From Baylisascaris procyonis (Eukaryota > Nematoda > Chromadorea > Rhabditida > Ascarididae), in the NCBI GenBank assembly GCA_037389465.1, contig JAZARR010000197.1, positions 7,713,501-7,777,500 of the forward strand: a stretch of 64,000 nucleotides of DNA, in the 5' to 3' direction. Position 1 is the first letter of the stretch, and every line of letters starts with the position of its first letter. The notes beneath the pieces were generated by a model. It made no database searches. It had not been told where the DNA came from and saw nothing but the letters and a program-made list of their open reading frames with translations. A program made the position numbers and the translations under genes. Shown piece by piece: positions 1-13,300 of this stretch.

Positions 1-775
1 TGGAGTGTTGTAGACTGAACGCTGATAGTTTGAAAACTCATTGAGGTATTTTTAACGTAAAATGAATTCAAATCCTCTCCACCAATTTTTACGTGAATGA
101 CGAATGCTTATTCATAAGCGCTTTGAGACATCGAACACGTTTTTCGAACATATTAGGTTTTGAGAAAGTCACATTTCATTGGGGACATGGATAAGTTGCT
201 TGCGTCCTTCAGGGACGACGCAGAGATGGCAATGTTCATGTAGGCATCTGCAAGAGTTGGTAATAGAAAGACAAGGTCAGCATCTGTAAAATGAATGCGC
301 CATTTCGGTTCTTTTCGGAGCGGCAATTTCTGATACGCAAATGGCTATCCTTCCATTTACTCATGCATACAAGCGACAAATGAGCCAAATTTCAAATAAT
401 GGCGTTGCAAGGTAACCGTTGAGACGACGGTCATTGTGATCACACCCTATCTTCTTCATGAAAACAATTGATTGCAGTTTCAACGTTTACCCTCTATGCG
501 TTTTTAAAAGACTAACTTTAAACTGGAATGAAGACGCATTCGAGAACTTAATTGCTTATCTAAATTAGGAGACATACTACTTCAAAAATGATAGTAAGCG
601 AATATAGTCATATATCGCTATTTTATTTTCTTAGATAAGAGATTCGTTTTTCTTGGTGAAATACTAAATGATTTTCAGTTCCATAGCGGAAATTTATGGT
701 GATGAAATCAGAGGGCGAGTAAACGCAATATCTCAAACGTTGTTTTAAATGATTAAAAGAAATAATTGTGATAAA

Positions 776-905
776 TGAATATTGAATATTAAATACTAAA
801 ATGATTATTAAATAAAATAAATTAATAAATATCGAATATAATTAAATAAAATGAATATTCAAATAAAATAAAACAAATATCAAATAAAAATAAATGAATA
901 TTAAA
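776..905. repeat. Degenerate AAATA/AAATG low-complexity tract
   Basis: This stretch is almost pure A/T and built from imperfect AAATA, AAATG and ATTAAAT units. It is a decayed simple repeat, similar in composition to the cleaner (AAAT)n arrays elsewhere in the window. Confidence 0.6.
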
Positions 906-3900
906 AGCCGATACTATTAAAAATGCCATTCACGCATTCACCTTACAATGTATTACATCGATATTACGGTCACAATCTATAATTTACATTCTGTTTCCTG
1001 TAATTCTAGTTTCAGTGGTTTTCCAGTTGAAACTACCTGGCAGACAAAGAAATGCACACATACGTATTTCATATGCACGATATCGTCATGCTTATACAAA
1101 GTGAACTTACACAATCACGAAAGAATATGGAGTGAAACCCATCGATGAGTTCGCGAAGTTCGAGCGCATTGTAAATCACCTCGTCGTTTTGTGCATCTGC
1201 AGTTGAATCGACTAAACGATCAACTAATCTGCAATTGCATGTCCATCACACCACACAACCAAAAACATCATGCTTGATTTGTATAGAAAGTACATCGCAA
1301 ATATCAGCCCATTTCACGACATTCCGATCACAACGATAAACACCATTTTGCGATATTTTTGTGATATGTCATAAAGTAAACTCGATCAAAAAGTAATATC
1401 GGTTATAAAGTCCAATCGCGCTAAATTGATATCGCTTGCAAAGTTCATCAATTACGCAAAAATGGCTAACCACTCAAAATTTTTTTATTTGAAAAAAAAA
1501 CGCTATCATCTCACGCTAAACTTACGTTTACTTATCAAATCTGTTGCTTATGTGAAACTTCGGTCACCGCTTCTGAAACTTGAATGTCTACAAGATCGAT
1601 TAAGGACGTCATGCCGATATGTATTGCAGTTTGCAAGGTAGTTCCAAAAACGACCAAGTCAAGAAGCTGATCAGATATATCGTGAATTATTTTCTGATAC
1701 CTGCATCAGCTTTCAAATCGATCCAGTAACTTCGAAAGAGGATATGGTTATCTAAATATGCGAAAAATCTGTATGCATTTCACAAGTGGTCGAATGGCAT
1801 TCTACATTGGTCCGATCACATACCAACAAGTGACTGAATTAGAAAAAAGCCTTTAGTGAAGATTTGCAATAGCGATTCCTTCAGAAGTACCATCTCTTCA
1901 TATCAGTAATCTCAACAACTTGCGCTATCTGTCAGTTATATTTGGCAGGAAAATGAGGAGACAGGTGTATGAAGAAAAGAGGCATATTTATGGAACCCTT
2001 TATCGGCTGTCAGTATATTATAGCATCTTAAACTGGCTGGTGGTTTCTTGGATTCAGCTTTTCTGTACAACACATAAGTTGCTCAATGTGGTCTACTTGG
2101 AAATGGAGCTTATGATCGAGTTAGATAGCTAATATTCAAAAAAGAGGGCTCATAGCGCTTTAAATTTTCCTGAATGGTCACATATCATAGAGTTGGTCAG
2201 ATGATTTCGATTTGAGGGACTAAATCACAGTAGTTGAGTTGATTTTCGACGCGCTTTCCTGTTACCAGGCAAAATTACAGTACATTAGACGTGGACACAA
2301 GATTCCTCGACGGGGAGGAGAGGCTTTTTAAGACGACTATATCTGATGTCACAAAGGTCAGGCGAGAGAAGATTTAAGCTTTTTAAGGTATGCCTAACTT
2401 AATAATTTCCATTGCCTGTGGAAAATTGAAGCAAAAAAAAAGCTTTTTGGAAGACTCGCAGAAAGCACCTGCTCAATGACATTGGGTTCCCATTTCAGCA
2501 AATAATAAGTAGATTTTTCGAAACAGGAAGAAGTGGACATGTTGAGCTAAGAATCGATGAACAGGGAGGGGAAAGGAGGTAGGTGGGATGACATATGAGA
2601 AAAGATGGGAAGAATAAAATAAGAAGACGATCGACGAGAAAGCTTTGATTAATAAAATGCCAACGATGATCTATTCCTATCAAATCGACACTAGGAAATT
2701 CATTGAATAAAATTTTCTCTTTATTAACTAATATCAAATCACAGTTATTCCGTCATTTAAGTCCGATCGCTTTATAACCTCTCAATATGATATAGCTTCG
2801 TATTTTACACCACCGAGCGATACACCATAGCGAAAAACGATAAATCACACCTTTGTGCAAGAAATATTTCTATGTGGGATTATAGAAATTTGCACCACTA
2901 TTAAAAGCAGCCAACAGCTGGTTTATTGTTATTTAAACTGTCAAAATCGCGCAATCACTGAATATCCTGTGATTGCGACGATTACTAAAATTCTATGTCG
3001 ATTTGCGAGACTTTCTTCTGAATTGAACTTTTTTTTTTGTATTTCTCGTGCAAATGTCGGAGATAAACGATGATTGAAATTGCTCAACTATAAGCTTGGT
3101 TAAATTTTAGCAAACTTTGAGTAGAAAACAGCCTTTTCTTATGTCTTTCATTGGGCGGAACAACGAAAATATTGCTGCAGCTTACCAAAGGAATTTAAAA
3201 GGAATAATGAGCATTGATGGATTATATTGATGGGTACATTCATCTCGGAAAACGGAAATATCCACAACTGAGTGAAGGTCAAGTCCATTACCAACTTCTC
3301 TATTTGCAGAATCATAGCACACCATAAGAAACGTGTAAAAATTTTCGAATTTCTGCTCCTACTTTGCTATCTATGCAAGTGGACAAGACACCCCGATTTT
3401 CTTCTCAGGGAGAAGATTCATCACATCCCCCTCCCTCCTCCCCTTCAGGAGTCTGCAATAGGTACCTAAAGACCAAATAATTTAGGATGCTTGGCAGACC
3501 CGAATCGAAAGCACAATTCGTGATCACAGGATCCGCAGCCTTTCCGCCACATTTGTATCCGCATTGAAACAATTTTGAAATGAGACAACTCCGCAAGCAA
3601 ATAATTTTATAAGCCAATGAAATATGTCGTAATTTTATCAATTGTGTTTCCTTCAGCTCACCTTGCAAATATTTCTTCTTTCACAGTGAAAAAAAAAAGT
3701 TGAATTTCTTTTACGACATAAAATTTGCATATTTTGATCGAGTAAAGACACGATGAAGTTTACGATTTTGTTGTAGGAATATTGCCAAAAAATATTCCTT
3801 CTTTTTGCACTAAATCATTTGCATTTACACATCACAAAATGAGATCATTAATTAAGTATCTCAATTTGCAATACACCATTTATGCAACATCGCATATTAC

Positions 3901-3906
3901 TTTGCA

Positions 3907-3936
3907 ATATTATTGCAATTTGCGTTGCAATAATAT
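3907..3936. repeat. Perfect 12-bp hairpin
   Basis: ATATTATTGCAA (3907-3918) is followed by a 6-base loop and its exact reverse complement TTGCAATAATAT (3925-3936). The surrounding 150 bases are also rich in TTGCAA words, so this may be a remnant of a small inverted-repeat element or chance in AT-rich DNA. Confidence 0.5.
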
Positions 3937-4332
3937 GATGTCCTTTTTTCGTTGATAATTCTCAGTTGTTTTGCAACTTATTTGCTTAAGGGATTTGCAT
4001 ATTTTTATATTGCGTCATTATTTGATGCGTTTGTTTGGGCATAAATGTCATCGTTTATGATTACCGTTCAACGCCTACCACTTAGATATTTAACTGACGT
4101 TTATAAACTATAAACTGTACACGAGAGCGAAATATCAACAAGTGCATTGATGTGAAATCATTCAATCAAACAATAATAATTCATCGTCATATAAAACAAT
4201 ACAGTAATCTCTATTTTTGCCCATTTTTTTATACTTTTATCAATGGTTTATGCTCAGGAAAAAGTTTTTTAAAAGAGAAGCGAAACGGTGAATTTTTAGT
4301 AGTTGCTGCTTTTCACCTGTCACAAGTTCACT

Positions 4333-7300
4333 ATGTTAGTTGGACTTCTCTCTCTCGTCCTCTGCAGTGCAATTTCGGGTGCATTTCCAATCCAAGGTAT
4401 TGCAACTTGAAGCTCCAGGAATTAATTTTTTTATCGGAATGCTCTCCTTTCTCCGTTCACAGCTCTTTCCCCTTTCCCTCCAGAAGATCTTTAACCGTTC
4501 AAATTTTTCTTCCAAATTGTTTTCAACCAGCATTTTTTGAAAGACAATGCTATCAGAATTGCTCAAAACGCTGTGAACAAATTTTGTTTGACATCTTCAA
4601 AGAAATGGAACACTTTATAATTAATCTTAGGAGCCCATATAAGATCCGTTCCACTCGGAAATCGGCTCCAATCTGTAAACACAAGGCGGAACAAGACTGT
4701 ATTATATGTTCCAAGTAACAATACAACGGTCCAAAATTTGCGCTGCTACTTCCAATGTCCCCACATTGCAAATTCGAAAGATTTAATTCAATTGCCGAAG
4801 TTTTTGCGGATGTTAAGCCAGAGTTGCAGAACGCTTTTTTGTCCTTAGTAAATCTAAAAGAATGCTGACTTGCATTCTACGCTAACAAATAAATATAACA
4901 AGCAATTTCGGCCACAGATAAAAGACTTAGAGGGCATTTTCAATTTGTGTGTGAAGCATTAAATACTCAATCGTTTCCTTATTCCGAGATGATCGAAAAG
5001 AACCTAGGATGAAGCAGCCATTGTGAAAAGACTTAACTCATGTGTTCCATAATTTCTTGATGGACTGATGAGTGGAAATTTTAATGAAACGAAACGAGGA
5101 TAGTTCTCGGCTTCAAGTATTATTCTTCTAGTGAGTGGAGTCTATCATGGCCAAACCTATCCCTTTGCCTATCACACAACTTGATAATGTGATAAAAGTT
5201 TATCATTTATAAAAATCTTGGATCATTTTATTCAGAGAAAAAAATGTATTTCCGAATCTCAATCTTACCATTACTGGGCGAATTTTTTGCTGCTCTGAGC
5301 GATACCGTGAAAACTGCACACTCACAGTATTCCCCACCAATCTAAAGCCTAGGTACAGGTTCAAGTCTAGGCCCAAGCTGCGTTCTCACATCACCCTCAC
5401 AGCTTCAATACGAACATTTTTACATGCTCTCTGTCATCTCACATATCACATACCTTTATGGTATATTTGGGGAGGATGTAATTGTCATATCACTCCTCAT
5501 ACCAATACATATTATTCATGGTATAATCTCGAATTATCTTCATTCAGAAATTTCCCCAAACACACAAACTGTGTGTTCGCTGGGGGCAGTGGATATGCTG
5601 ATCGTAATGGATCAATCGGGAAGTGTGGGCAAACAAAATTACAGGGTAAGTTCTCTCAAATAAAGTCACTCCTTCTTGAAATAATTTTCTCACTTTACTG
5701 ACATTGTATGCAATGTGAACCGAAACGTCCGTTTCTAAGAACAATAAATAAATAAATAAACTTAAATAAATAAATAAAAATATCTTGTGAATATGGGAAT
5801 CCTTGTTTCACAGTGAAATTTTGCAAATGCGGGAAGTTTTTTTTTTCAAATTCATATAGCATTATTGCCAACATATAAAAGAAAAGTAAAATAATTTGAT
5901 CGGAATCATCTCTTGCAATTAAAAATCTACCGCGCCCATAGAAACTCTGCCATTTTTATTTCAACGTCTCGAAGCATGAAAGCATATAAGAGATATCTGA
6001 ATACGAACGCAACGGTAGGTACTAGACTAGAGAGCAAAAGCAACAACAACATAAAAATAAGCAAGAACCTCTCGATGAATAGATATCAAGCCCTTTGAGG
6101 TTCAACACGGAAAAGCGTAATACTGTGAAAATAAAACTACTCAACAGCAATTTGATAGATGAAGGATTGAGTATGTCAACAATATTGGCACGTAGCAAAT
6201 TTGAGATTCGTAGAACATGAAGTTGAAATCAACTCAGTCTAATCTGATGCAAGTATCGGCATTACTCTTGGCTCCTACTGAATTATTACAGCACTGCAAT
6301 TGAAACTTTTTCTTTTGCTAATATTTTCACCTTCATAATCCATAATATTCCATCAAGGATATATTTAGATATTTATAACCCGATGACATATCTAATTTCT
6401 TATTTCAACATTTTACTATCGATTATATATAGTGCACAATTGTGTCAGTAGCCCAATCGTTGTCAATCAAGGTTTAAAATACTTAACAACTCTTTTGCCT
6501 TAGCTTAAAATATCGGCAAAAAATATTGCAGAAAGCTTTGAACGCAACAGTCAAACTACTAAATGCACTCAGCGTCGGTCCAAATAATAATGTAAGTTTT
6601 ATATATTCACATATGCCATGCAATGTGCACATAATCATTGTTTCATTTAATTCATTTCGTAATTGACATTATTAAAGTGGTCAAATTTCAAAGAGTACTT
6701 TTATACAAATTTCGTTTGCAAAAGCGCATTGCGACAATATCGTGTCCATTCATATTTGTGTGCTTCTGTCTACCTATCTGTTCTTTTTTTGGTCGATGAA
6801 AAAAAGAACGCGTCATTACGTAGCTGATGAAAGCGATTGGCTTTGAGGAATGCAAGAATTCTAGTTCTCTCAGTTGCTTCATTTGTAGAACTATTGGTTA
6901 GGTGTCCGGAGTAAAATGATTGGATATTTCAGGAGAGTCACTTTGGAGTTGTGCTGTTCGACAAATATGCTCATGTCGCTATTCCCCTAAATCAATTCAA
7001 CTCGAGTGCTGCAATCGAAGCAGCAATCGAAAACCTTGAATACTCGGGTGGAGGCACTAACATCGCAAGAGGAATGAGAGTCGCCATTGAGGTGTCACTA
7101 TAAGTCAATATCATTTGAAATGCAACTAGTTTTAGAGGGAATTACGCTCATCAGCTATGAATTCATCGGGAATTACGCTCATCAACTATGAATTCATCGG
7201 GAGTTACGCTCATCAGCTATCAATTCATCTATGTTCAATGCTATCTGCACAAGAATTATACCCGTAGAATACAAAAGCATTTTACCATCATTTCTCGCTG

Positions 7301-10300
7301 CTGTATTGATGCAAAATAAGAATGGAAATAATTGAAAAGCTGCAAAGGTCAGAAATAGGGAAGGAAAAGAAATGAATATTTTTAATTACCTAAGAATTCA
7401 TGAGTCATTCATCTCGAATTTCTTAGTCAATTCATTTCCCCTAATGAGCTCGATCATCTCTTGGTGGTCATCGGTCATTTCCTTCGAGGTAAGTGAGATA
7501 CCTCCCATTTCCATTGCATAAAAAGGGTACGCTCTGTTCTTCTTACACGGCGGATTCTTTCAATACAAAAAAAAAAGCTTCAACGAGCGAGTTATGATGA
7601 TGAGAGAAAAAGAATGAATAAGAACGTTGGGTATGTTCATATTCCGGCATTCAATCACTGGAATGAATATGTTGACCATCATGAGAGTGATGTATATGCA
7701 TTTCCAGTCGAGATTTGTTTTATGCTTTAGGACGAAAAATGAGAAATGAAAAAGTTAGCAATATATTTAGAATATGCAATGAATCAGTAATTGAGTAGGT
7801 AATAAATGAGAGACTCATCGGATTTTTGTGTTATTATAAAAGGTTTGCGGCTTAAATAATGAAGTCAAACGTTCTTATTGCTAAAGTATAGCGATTTTCG
7901 GTTTTTAGGGCATGCACATCTTTTGGCTGCCTAGTAATTCTCTTTTATTGCATCTAGGCGGAAATTGTAACGTTAAGGCAATACGGTTGATGAGTGGATG
8001 ATAAACTTGAATTGTGTGATAACTAGTTTATGACACAGTATACTGTAGCATATCCAATATTTTTATGCAAGTGGAAATATCAAATGATCTAAATTGATCG
8101 TGCTATAAGCCCTCCTATTCAATATAACAAGTTGCATATTAGTAGGTCGACTGAAGAATAGCGAAAACATTGAAAGAAGCTGATTGAACTTACTTCATAA
8201 AAGAAAATCTTTTTATCACTCAGTTGTCGCCTATTTTTGCATTTCAGTTTTTCAATTTCCTGCATTTCTCATCCGAAGAAACAATGGAAAGACCTCAGTT
8301 TGCTTATGTATCATTGAACAAAGACAAAAAGATTTCAAATTTACTTCGAATGTTTTAAGGAATTCTTGACTTCATCAAATGATCGCAATTCTATCCCGAA
8401 AGTGATGATCATTATAACCGATGGGCAAGATTCTTCCGATGTTACTGGACAGCGCAATATCGCTTTCGAGCACAATATAACTATATACGCGCTTGGCGTG
8501 GGAGGTAATTGAATCAGAGCTATTAATATAGTTGAATCATAGCTATTAATGATTCACGAATTGCATCGCCAATTAGAAACAGCCATATTGGCTTCAGAAA
8601 TTACAATACGACTGTTTTTGAGTTATTCAAATTTTTTGTTGAAAAGATTTGCGAGGCGAAATGACTAAAGTAGAGAGGACTGACTTCGAGGAGGAATTCG
8701 TTGTTTTATAGAACGTAAACGGCAATGCGATGGGTAAAAATGATCACTCCATGAACCGAGCCCTGGTCAGTGATGGTGGGGATTGATAAATCACGATATT
8801 GGGTTACTAAAGCTTAAATCTAGGTGAACAGTAATTTTTCATTGTTTCTTATTGAAGCTTCGAGGATGAGCATGCAAAATGCCCAAAAATTTTGTCACCA
8901 TGATGCCCAAGGAAAAGTGAGTTAACACCAGCGTAATGTTGCTTCAGAATGACCACACAGAATGATCACACAGAATGACCACACAAAGAATGACCATATA
9001 AATATTACGCAAGTGCCATCCTCTCAAACAAAGAGTTCTAAGCGGAAGGATTATTAAAAGTAGACATACGAAGTGCCAAAAATTTAATTCTCAATATTGT
9101 CTTAATCAAATCCGCATAGTTGTACAGTAAGTTTCAGCGAAACGTCACTGGAGTGATAAACGGTTCTTTAAATGTCAAGAAATATGAGCAGAAGAGAGTT
9201 TAGTGCTATTAGCTGAAAATCTATAACAGTGGGTGAAGATTGAAAGCATAAAAGGGACATGTTGTTGTGGATGCTTCCTCTAGGCATATACATTTCAATA
9301 AGCATTTCCCTTGTGAAGAGCGAATTCTCTGAAGATGAGACGCTTTCCGTTTAGGTTTTTGCGCTCAAAATGAAAACTGGAAAAGTTGGATTCAATCAGT
9401 TTCATAGGCACAAATCTTATTAATTGGTATATGAGTTGTCTTGCCAGGTTAAAATAATTTTGCCTAAGTAAGCTGTCGAAGTAAACATAATTCTCATCAA
9501 GATTATTGTGGGCATTATTTTTCGCCTTCACGAAAAAGTTTTTTCGAATTTCCTCAGTTATGGGAAGTGGAACGGAGTGGCGGGAGGGAGGTGGAAGGAG
9601 GGATTGCAAAAAGCTACAGCATCTCTACTGTGACTTAAAAACAGATTGCACTTATATACTGCAAATACAGGTGTACTTCTTGAGCCTACAATGCAATCAC
9701 TTGGCGTTTCCAGCCTCGGTTATTGATCACCACGTATTACATTAAAAAAAAAAAAAGAACACGCTACTCATGCTCATATTGCTCTACGTTCCTTGACTTC
9801 TTTTCACATTCACCCCTTCTAACTTCTTACAGCTAATTGAATTTGCTTCCCCAATTTTACAAGCTATGATATTGCAAAGAATTCGCAATCCACTCAGCAT
9901 ATCTCATCAATATCGTCCCCAGTTTCATATATTGTCCACCATTTCAATGAATTCCCTGCAAGATGTAGGCCATGAATCAATTATCGTATCATTTTGATTG
10001 CTATAGTTTAGACGTGGATCTGAGTGAACTAATCGCTGCAACCGGCGATGAAAAATTTGTATATAATGTGAGCGATTATTCGGCACTATTTACGATTATG
10101 GATCAAGTTTGCATTGATATTGGTTGGTTAAATTGTTTTTTGTGAGCTCAAATATCGCCGTAATTTGTTTTTTTTTCTTTGCCTCTATCTTTAACAATTC
10201 AATGCGTTCCCTACCTATGTCTTTATATAAAGAGCAACTTAATACTGCAATAAACGATAGGCCTATCGAATAAATGTGTGTTTAAACACATTTCTCATTG

Positions 10301-13300
10301 AAATGGTGTGATAACGATGGAGTATTTGTCTAATTTTTAACGCTTTTTCATACGACATCTCTCGTGTTGTTATCATTTAGTGATAGAACATATTGCATTC
10401 CTAGCTGACATATAGCGCATTAAATATATTTAATATTTAATTCCTTTTCGGCTACAGATTTATTGCGAATTCAAGAGAATAAACTTTTATTGAATTTCAG
10501 AACATTCTGCGCCACCACAGAGTCCACCTCATAGTCCACGTGGGTGCCCAGGCAATTATAAAAATATTTGGCTCGATATCATACTCGTGATGGACAATTC
10601 CAATTCCATAGGATTTAGTCAATTCGCTGCGGTATTGCATCCCTTCAAAATATTTATCAAAATTATTAATCGTTCAGGGATATTTAATTACTTCATATAG
10701 ATTTACTGCTGATAAGCATTTTAATTAGGTTCTATAAACAAGTGTTTCTCATGAATGGTTTTATCATTTATTAAATATACAGCTTTATTAGGAAAATGAA
10801 AAGCTATTATTAAAATAAATTCTTGCATAAATAAGGATTCATAGAGCACTAAACATAGAAAAGCATAGGAAAAATTTCAACAGCAGTTGATAATTTAAAA
10901 TCGATATATATAAATTTAAAAAAAAATTTCTAAGAAATTCAGCACATAAAATCTCAAGATGAAGTAAACGTGAGTACACGTTTAGTATCTAAAATCGATA
11001 GAAGGTGAAAAATTAAATAATATTGCAGTCAATTTTAGTTCATGCAGCTTTCCGATGTTGTGTTCTGGAAAACAAAAGGTGAAGACAGTGCGAGCAACTT
11101 TTTAAGAACAGAAATTATTAATTTTCTTCTGTAAAACCCAGAAATTGGGAACATTAGAATGAATGAACGAGTTTTAATTTTTTCAGTGGATTAGCTTCCA
11201 CTTTGTTCTCTGCTATATTTAAAAACTGTCTTTTTTTGTAATTTAACAAGGTCTCTGCAAAACTTTTGAACTTCCTCAACATTTTAATGAGTCTATTTGA
11301 GTGAGAATTTAATCCAAAACTTATTTCTAGCTAAGAGCAAGACTGCTGACATTCTTCGAAAGATTGACGATTAACAGTACAACCGGACAGTATACTCGTG
11401 TTGCAGTGATCAGCGTGAGTAATGAGGTGAAAAAATTTCCATTCGTTGTTCAGCTACTTTTCATTTTGTTCAATGAAACAACACTCAGCTAATGGCTGCC
11501 TCAAACTTTAAATGTTTATTCATTTACAGCTAAAAATACTATTGGCAATGGAAATCTGGAATGCATATGATAGACTAGGCTAGGCTAGAAACATCTCATC
11601 AATTAATTTCTCTCAACTTCAATAAAAATTATTTTAAGGCGAAAGTAATCACCGACTATCGTCTTAGTTCTGAGGTTGCACACTTCTTGAGAGCTCTTCA
11701 GTTCAGTCGAATCACCGATTTCAACCTTGGAGCGTAAGTTGTTTTACTCCATGCACATTACATAATATGCCTTATGCTTCAGAAATTGTTTAGTCCATTC
11801 CAAACACTCTTTTGTCAATAATTATTCAAATCAATATCACAAAAATAGTACGCCCGATAGGAAGCTTAAATAAAATTTAATATTTATGCTTAAATGGTAA
11901 TCAACTTTTGGTGATAACCTACATCACCTGATCGAGTAATTACAACCCAATACTGCTTTTTTTTTGCTAAATTGAAGAACGCATAATGGATTAGCATTTA
12001 AAAAACGATCAGCGCTTTGAAAGTCTTAATTCTGCGTGCTAACAGAATTGAATAAAAAGTTATGCGGCTGCCAATAAATATTGTACTAATCTTCCTTGAA
12101 AAGGAAAATGCTCGGAAAAGAAAACGCGCTTTTTTGAAAAGATATTCTCAAAAGTTTCACAGTCTCATTTCACAACAGTGGCATTTATGCATTTTCAACT
12201 CAAACTAGTAAATGAACCCTCCCAAATGATGAATCTCGGTGAAGAGGAAAGATGGAAGAGAGAAGAGGAAAGGATAAGAAATTTGAAATAAACATATTGT
12301 TCATTAAAGCATTATTATGTAATTTGAAGGGTAATTTATACTCAGAGCCGGTGTCAAGCATATGAACATGTATTGTTAGCGTTAAATATATTAAGGTGAA
12401 TAATGTTCAGTAAATAAACATTAAAAGATATTTCGAACTTCTCAGTAAAGATCGTTTAGAAACAATAGCTTGATCGTATATATGAATGAAGGCACGCAAG
12501 AGTTTTCCAAAAAATTTGAAGTTTCTCTAAGCGCATTTATTTTTTTCTTTCAGAGGACTTGTTGAAGCACAAAAAATAATCGACTTAAAAAGGAAAAGAG
12601 AGGAAAGAAGGAATGTGAAAGATGTGGTGATTGTATTCAGCAGTCGAAATGCACATTGCGATTATGCCAAGTAAAACAATTTTCATTCAATAATTATATC
12701 GTCCATTAGAAAAATCTGATGCCGGATGGATGATATTTGTAATGCCTCCTCTATTGGTTCGTTCACAGCCATTCTTTTCTGTCAAGTGGTTTCAACCTTG
12801 GAACCACTTAAATAGCAATTGTGAGATTTAGTGGGCATAGATAAGGTATAGAAAAGGCCGTCACCCACTTTCAAGTTGGCAGTGGCGCTTGTCTAACGGA
12901 GCTATCAAGCTCTGAAGAAGTTGCAGATATATTGAGATAAAAAAAATTTCCATATCATTTATAGTCGCCAGGCTTGCATTTTACATTGGTCGTTTTATTA
13001 TTTCCGTTCAAATACTGACTTTACTAAATTAGTTAAAAATTGCCATTTTCACTATGTGCGTCGATGATGACAACAATATAAAACGGTAAGAATTAGCAGT
13101 AACTTGCAGACCGAGAATGCCTAAAGCAAGAAAGCAAGACATATCTGAGTGTGAAATTGCGGCACATATGGTGGAAGATCCAAGGACAGTTCTTATAACA
13201 GTTGGTATGAGATTTGCGAGGACACCCGAGTTTCCATTGCTTACTTTTGGAACACCATGCTATTCCTTCAACAACGATGACTATTTCACCGCCAATCTCA

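Larger units (their letters stand above)
1..4332. other. Upstream region without a firmly supported gene
   Basis: About 4.3 kb of AT-rich sequence before the lectin gene. No reading frame here could be joined to another by matching splice phases. The only protein-like stretch is on the minus strand at about 163-345, where roughly 60 codons stay open up to a TAA; it follows a possible acceptor and could be the last exon of a minus-strand gene, but I do not recognise it and found no partner exon. Low-complexity A/T sequence lies at 776-905 and a short perfect hairpin at 3907-3936. The remaining open frames are short and look random. Confidence 0.5.

Noticed and set aside
7137..8983. Tandem arrays considered as CRISPR-like
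   Set aside because: Units are directly adjacent without spacers and lie in introns of a nematode gene.
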